Notes under the pieces: generated by a model
The model's input: the letters and a program-made list of their open reading frames with translations, nothing else
Databases searched by the model: none
Told to the model about the DNA's origin: nothing
In this document: positions 61,853 through 64,000 of the stretch, piece by piece
Layout of the letters: each line of letters starts with the position of its first letter
Numbering within the stretch: position 1 is the first letter of the stretch
Source: Polytrichum commune
Lineage: Eukaryota > Streptophyta > Polytrichopsida > Polytrichales > Polytrichaceae
Reading direction: 5' to 3'
Assembly: GCA_950295325.1 (NCBI GenBank)
Contig: OX485805.1
Span: 43,608,758 to 43,672,757, forward strand
Length of the DNA: 64,000 nucleotides
Made by a program: the position numbers and the translations under genes

Positions 61853-64000
61853 ATGGCTAATTATTTGAGGTTTGCTGGAGCTGTCCTATATGAAATTGAG
61901 GGTGGTTTGTCGACCAGGAGGATCATCTTGCAATTGAACGACGCACAGTGCAGTCGCCTCCTTGGAAATCTTAGAAGAACTCATGATCATTTTTACCTGA
62001 GCCTATTGTTCCCAACACGTACACTACGTCAAAAATGTTTTCCATTTTATAAGGAGTTCTTTCGCATTGTGGAGCATACAGAAGCAATCGTGAAGTAGTG
62101 CAGTAAGCCGGATTGGCTGGAAGCAGCCATCATGCAAGCGGGCAACCAAGAGGTATTTATACAGATGTCCCGGAAGCTCCATTTCTGCATCAATGGGTTT
62201 ACTCAGACCCTTGAACCTTTTCTTGACATCTGCAGTGACATTGCGTTCACTGCTCCAAGTGTAACAGTGGAGCAACATAAGGAGGACTTCCGTCACGATT
62301 CTTCGAATTTTATGGCACGACTTAAGGAGGTCGTGAACCAACAGGTTTCAGAAGAGACCATTATAGTTCCTTGGAAACACCAACTCGCAGAATACCTCAT
62401 TGAACGTGAGAATTACATGTCATCCACAAACCTTGACTTGTATACATCTCTCCCACAATTCTATGTTGCAAAGCGTGAGTACCCAAGAGTTGGGGAACCC
62501 ATTGGGTCAGGCTCAGCTGGATCGGTTCTGAAGGTGCACTGGTTGGGGCTAGAATGTGCTAAAAAACACTTTGCTACTAATCCTGATAAGAGTAACTCAC
62601 CACGGAAGTTGGAGCTAATGAAGGAAGTGAGCGCCCTGGTGCATTTAAGCCATCCACATATTGTAAAGCTGCTCTGTGTGAGTATGGAACGTGAGGTTTC
62701 TTTTTTGATGGAGCTCATGCCGATGAGCCTCAATAATTTCATCAAGAAACGATGGAAGGGGCAGGAATACGTCCCCTTTACATTGGCAGCTGCCACTGAC
62801 ATTATGTTGCAGATTGCCCTAGGCATGGAATACCTTCATGGCAAAGGAGTGGTTCATCGCGACTTGAAATCCCAGAATATCCTTGTCACCCCTTCAGCTT
62901 GTGAAGGACTCTCTGATGAGGGCTATGGAGACATTAAGGTGACAGATTTTGGGTTGTCTAAGACACTGACTCATGAGTTAACTGAGCCTACTGGGATATT
63001 AGGAACTATTCGTTGGATGGCACCGGAAGTGTTAAGATTGAAAGAAGGATTAAAACCAAAAATTGATTGGAGGAAAGCCGACACTTACAGCTATGCAATG
63101 ACGTGTTCGGAGATACTCACTGGGGCTACACCTTTCTCTGAAGGTGATTGCAGAATAGCAATGTTGTATGAAAGGATCACCAAGGGTGGAGAAAGACCAG
63201 AGCTGCCTTGGGCATGTCCAAAATTTCTAGCATGTTTGTTGACACAATGCTGGGATACAAGTCCAGCTCTCCGTCCAAGTTTCACCGAGATCTGCAACGT
63301 GCTTCAACTCCTCCAAGGTTTCCTATTCAGAGGCTCTGAACTGATCCACAGGAGCTGGTCATTAGCAGAAACTTCGAGTTTGGATCAAACGAGTACACTC
63401 AGACGTGCAACAGGGCCAGAGCAGGACATAATCGTTAACGTAGGCTTATCCTCGTTGAAGGAGATGAAGTTGGACAGGTTCTTCAGGTCCTCCAAGATCT
63501 TCAGGTCGCAGTTGATAAGTCCCCAGTGTGATGGGGAGGTTTTGTCATCCATCCTCATGGGGAATTTCCCACAACCAGTGGGTTTACGGGGAGTACAGGT
63601 ATTTGATTTTAATTCCTCTCTAATCTATGAGTCAAGGAAGGAATTGGAATTGAGGACGATGGCAAAGTGTAGATATTTTGTAGAGGGGATGAAGGCATTG
63701 ACTGACAATCCTCGGAACCATCTGGTGAAATTGCAATACTGGCATTACGATTCTTCTGGTCTTTATGTTGTGCATGACGCTTGGTCAGGCACTCTTTACG
63801 AGCATCTCAGTGGATTAAAGAAGACGCTCCCGTGGAATACACGGTTACATATATTAACTGGATTCATGGCATGTGTTGTGTACTTCATGGAGCTGATTGA
63901 GCTCAATGTGATTCGCTCCATTTCGCTCAGCACCAACAGCGTCCTTCTGGACAAGAGCTACAACTTACAGTTTACTGATGTAAGTCTGGTGGTGCACGAT
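61853..64000 (+). pseudogene. Second copy of the four-kinase gene, stop at codon 82, partial
   Basis: It matches 41154-43320 of unit 1. The reading frame is interrupted by TAG at 62096-62098 in place of a Glu codon, within the helical N-terminal region. After that it is open to the window end. The only length changes are in frame: two codons lost near 62280, six lost near 63751 and one gained near 63990. Kinase 1 keeps its glycine loop, Lys, [11 protein letters not shown] and APE, with GTIRWMAPE for GTARWMAPE. The next ATG, at about 62131, would give a protein lacking the first ~92 residues, so it could be a recent pseudogene or a shortened gene. The last two kinase-like domains are outside the window. 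Confidence 0.8.

Larger units (their letters stand above)
51519..64000 (+). repeat. Tandem segmental duplication, unit 2 (runs off the window)
   Basis: Head-to-tail copy of 29679 onward, collinear to the window end where it matches about 43325 of unit 1. Unit 2 lacks the 983-bp segment after PEPCK and the 373-bp MITE, and has gained a solo LTR at 56343-57316. The remaining ~8 kb of the unit, including the last three kinase-like domains, would lie beyond 64000. Confidence 0.93.

Overview
This is a nuclear window from a land plant. It has two spliced genes with short introns and canonical GT-AG borders, an N-terminally extended plant-type ATP-dependent PEP carboxykinase, plant TKL/RLCK-type kinase domains, and long AT-rich gene-free stretches full of small DNA transposons. 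The kinase N-terminus and the overall gene style look most like a non-seed plant, probably a moss or other bryophyte; that assignment is inference.

Layout. Positions 1 to about 27.4 kb hold no gene I can support. This part is a degenerate ~200-bp tandem repeat at the left edge followed by several families of MITEs: three Tourist-like copies with TTA target duplications, two 354-bp Mutator-like fold-backs, and an element with palindromic CACTAAAT ends. Positions 28464-32355 hold an intact 12-exon PEPCK gene (671 aa). Positions 41154-49414 hold an 11-exon gene for a predicted 1509-aa protein. It has a helical N-terminal region, one complete kinase domain and three further kinase folds that have each lost catalytic residues. 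All exon phases close in both models.

From 51519 to the window end the sequence repeats 29679 onward. This is a tandem segmental duplication with a unit of about 21.8 kb whose breakpoint lies in PEPCK intron 3. The second unit therefore begins with a 5'-truncated, frameshifted PEPCK pseudogene. It then carries the same intergenic DNA, including an old PIF/Harbinger transposon relic, and ends inside a second kinase gene that has a stop at codon 82 but is otherwise open. Comparing the units gives clean empty sites for two later insertions: a 373-bp TTA-flanked MITE only in unit 1, and a 974-bp solo LTR only in unit 2. Identity between the units is patchy, which suggests gene conversion.

The most interesting object is the four-kinase protein: one apparently active TKL kinase fused to three pseudokinases, the last of them PBS1/RLCK-VII-like. 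A signalling or immune-type role is a guess from domain families only. PEPCK (gluconeogenesis/C4-acid metabolism) has no evident functional link to the kinase gene; they are neighbours by position.
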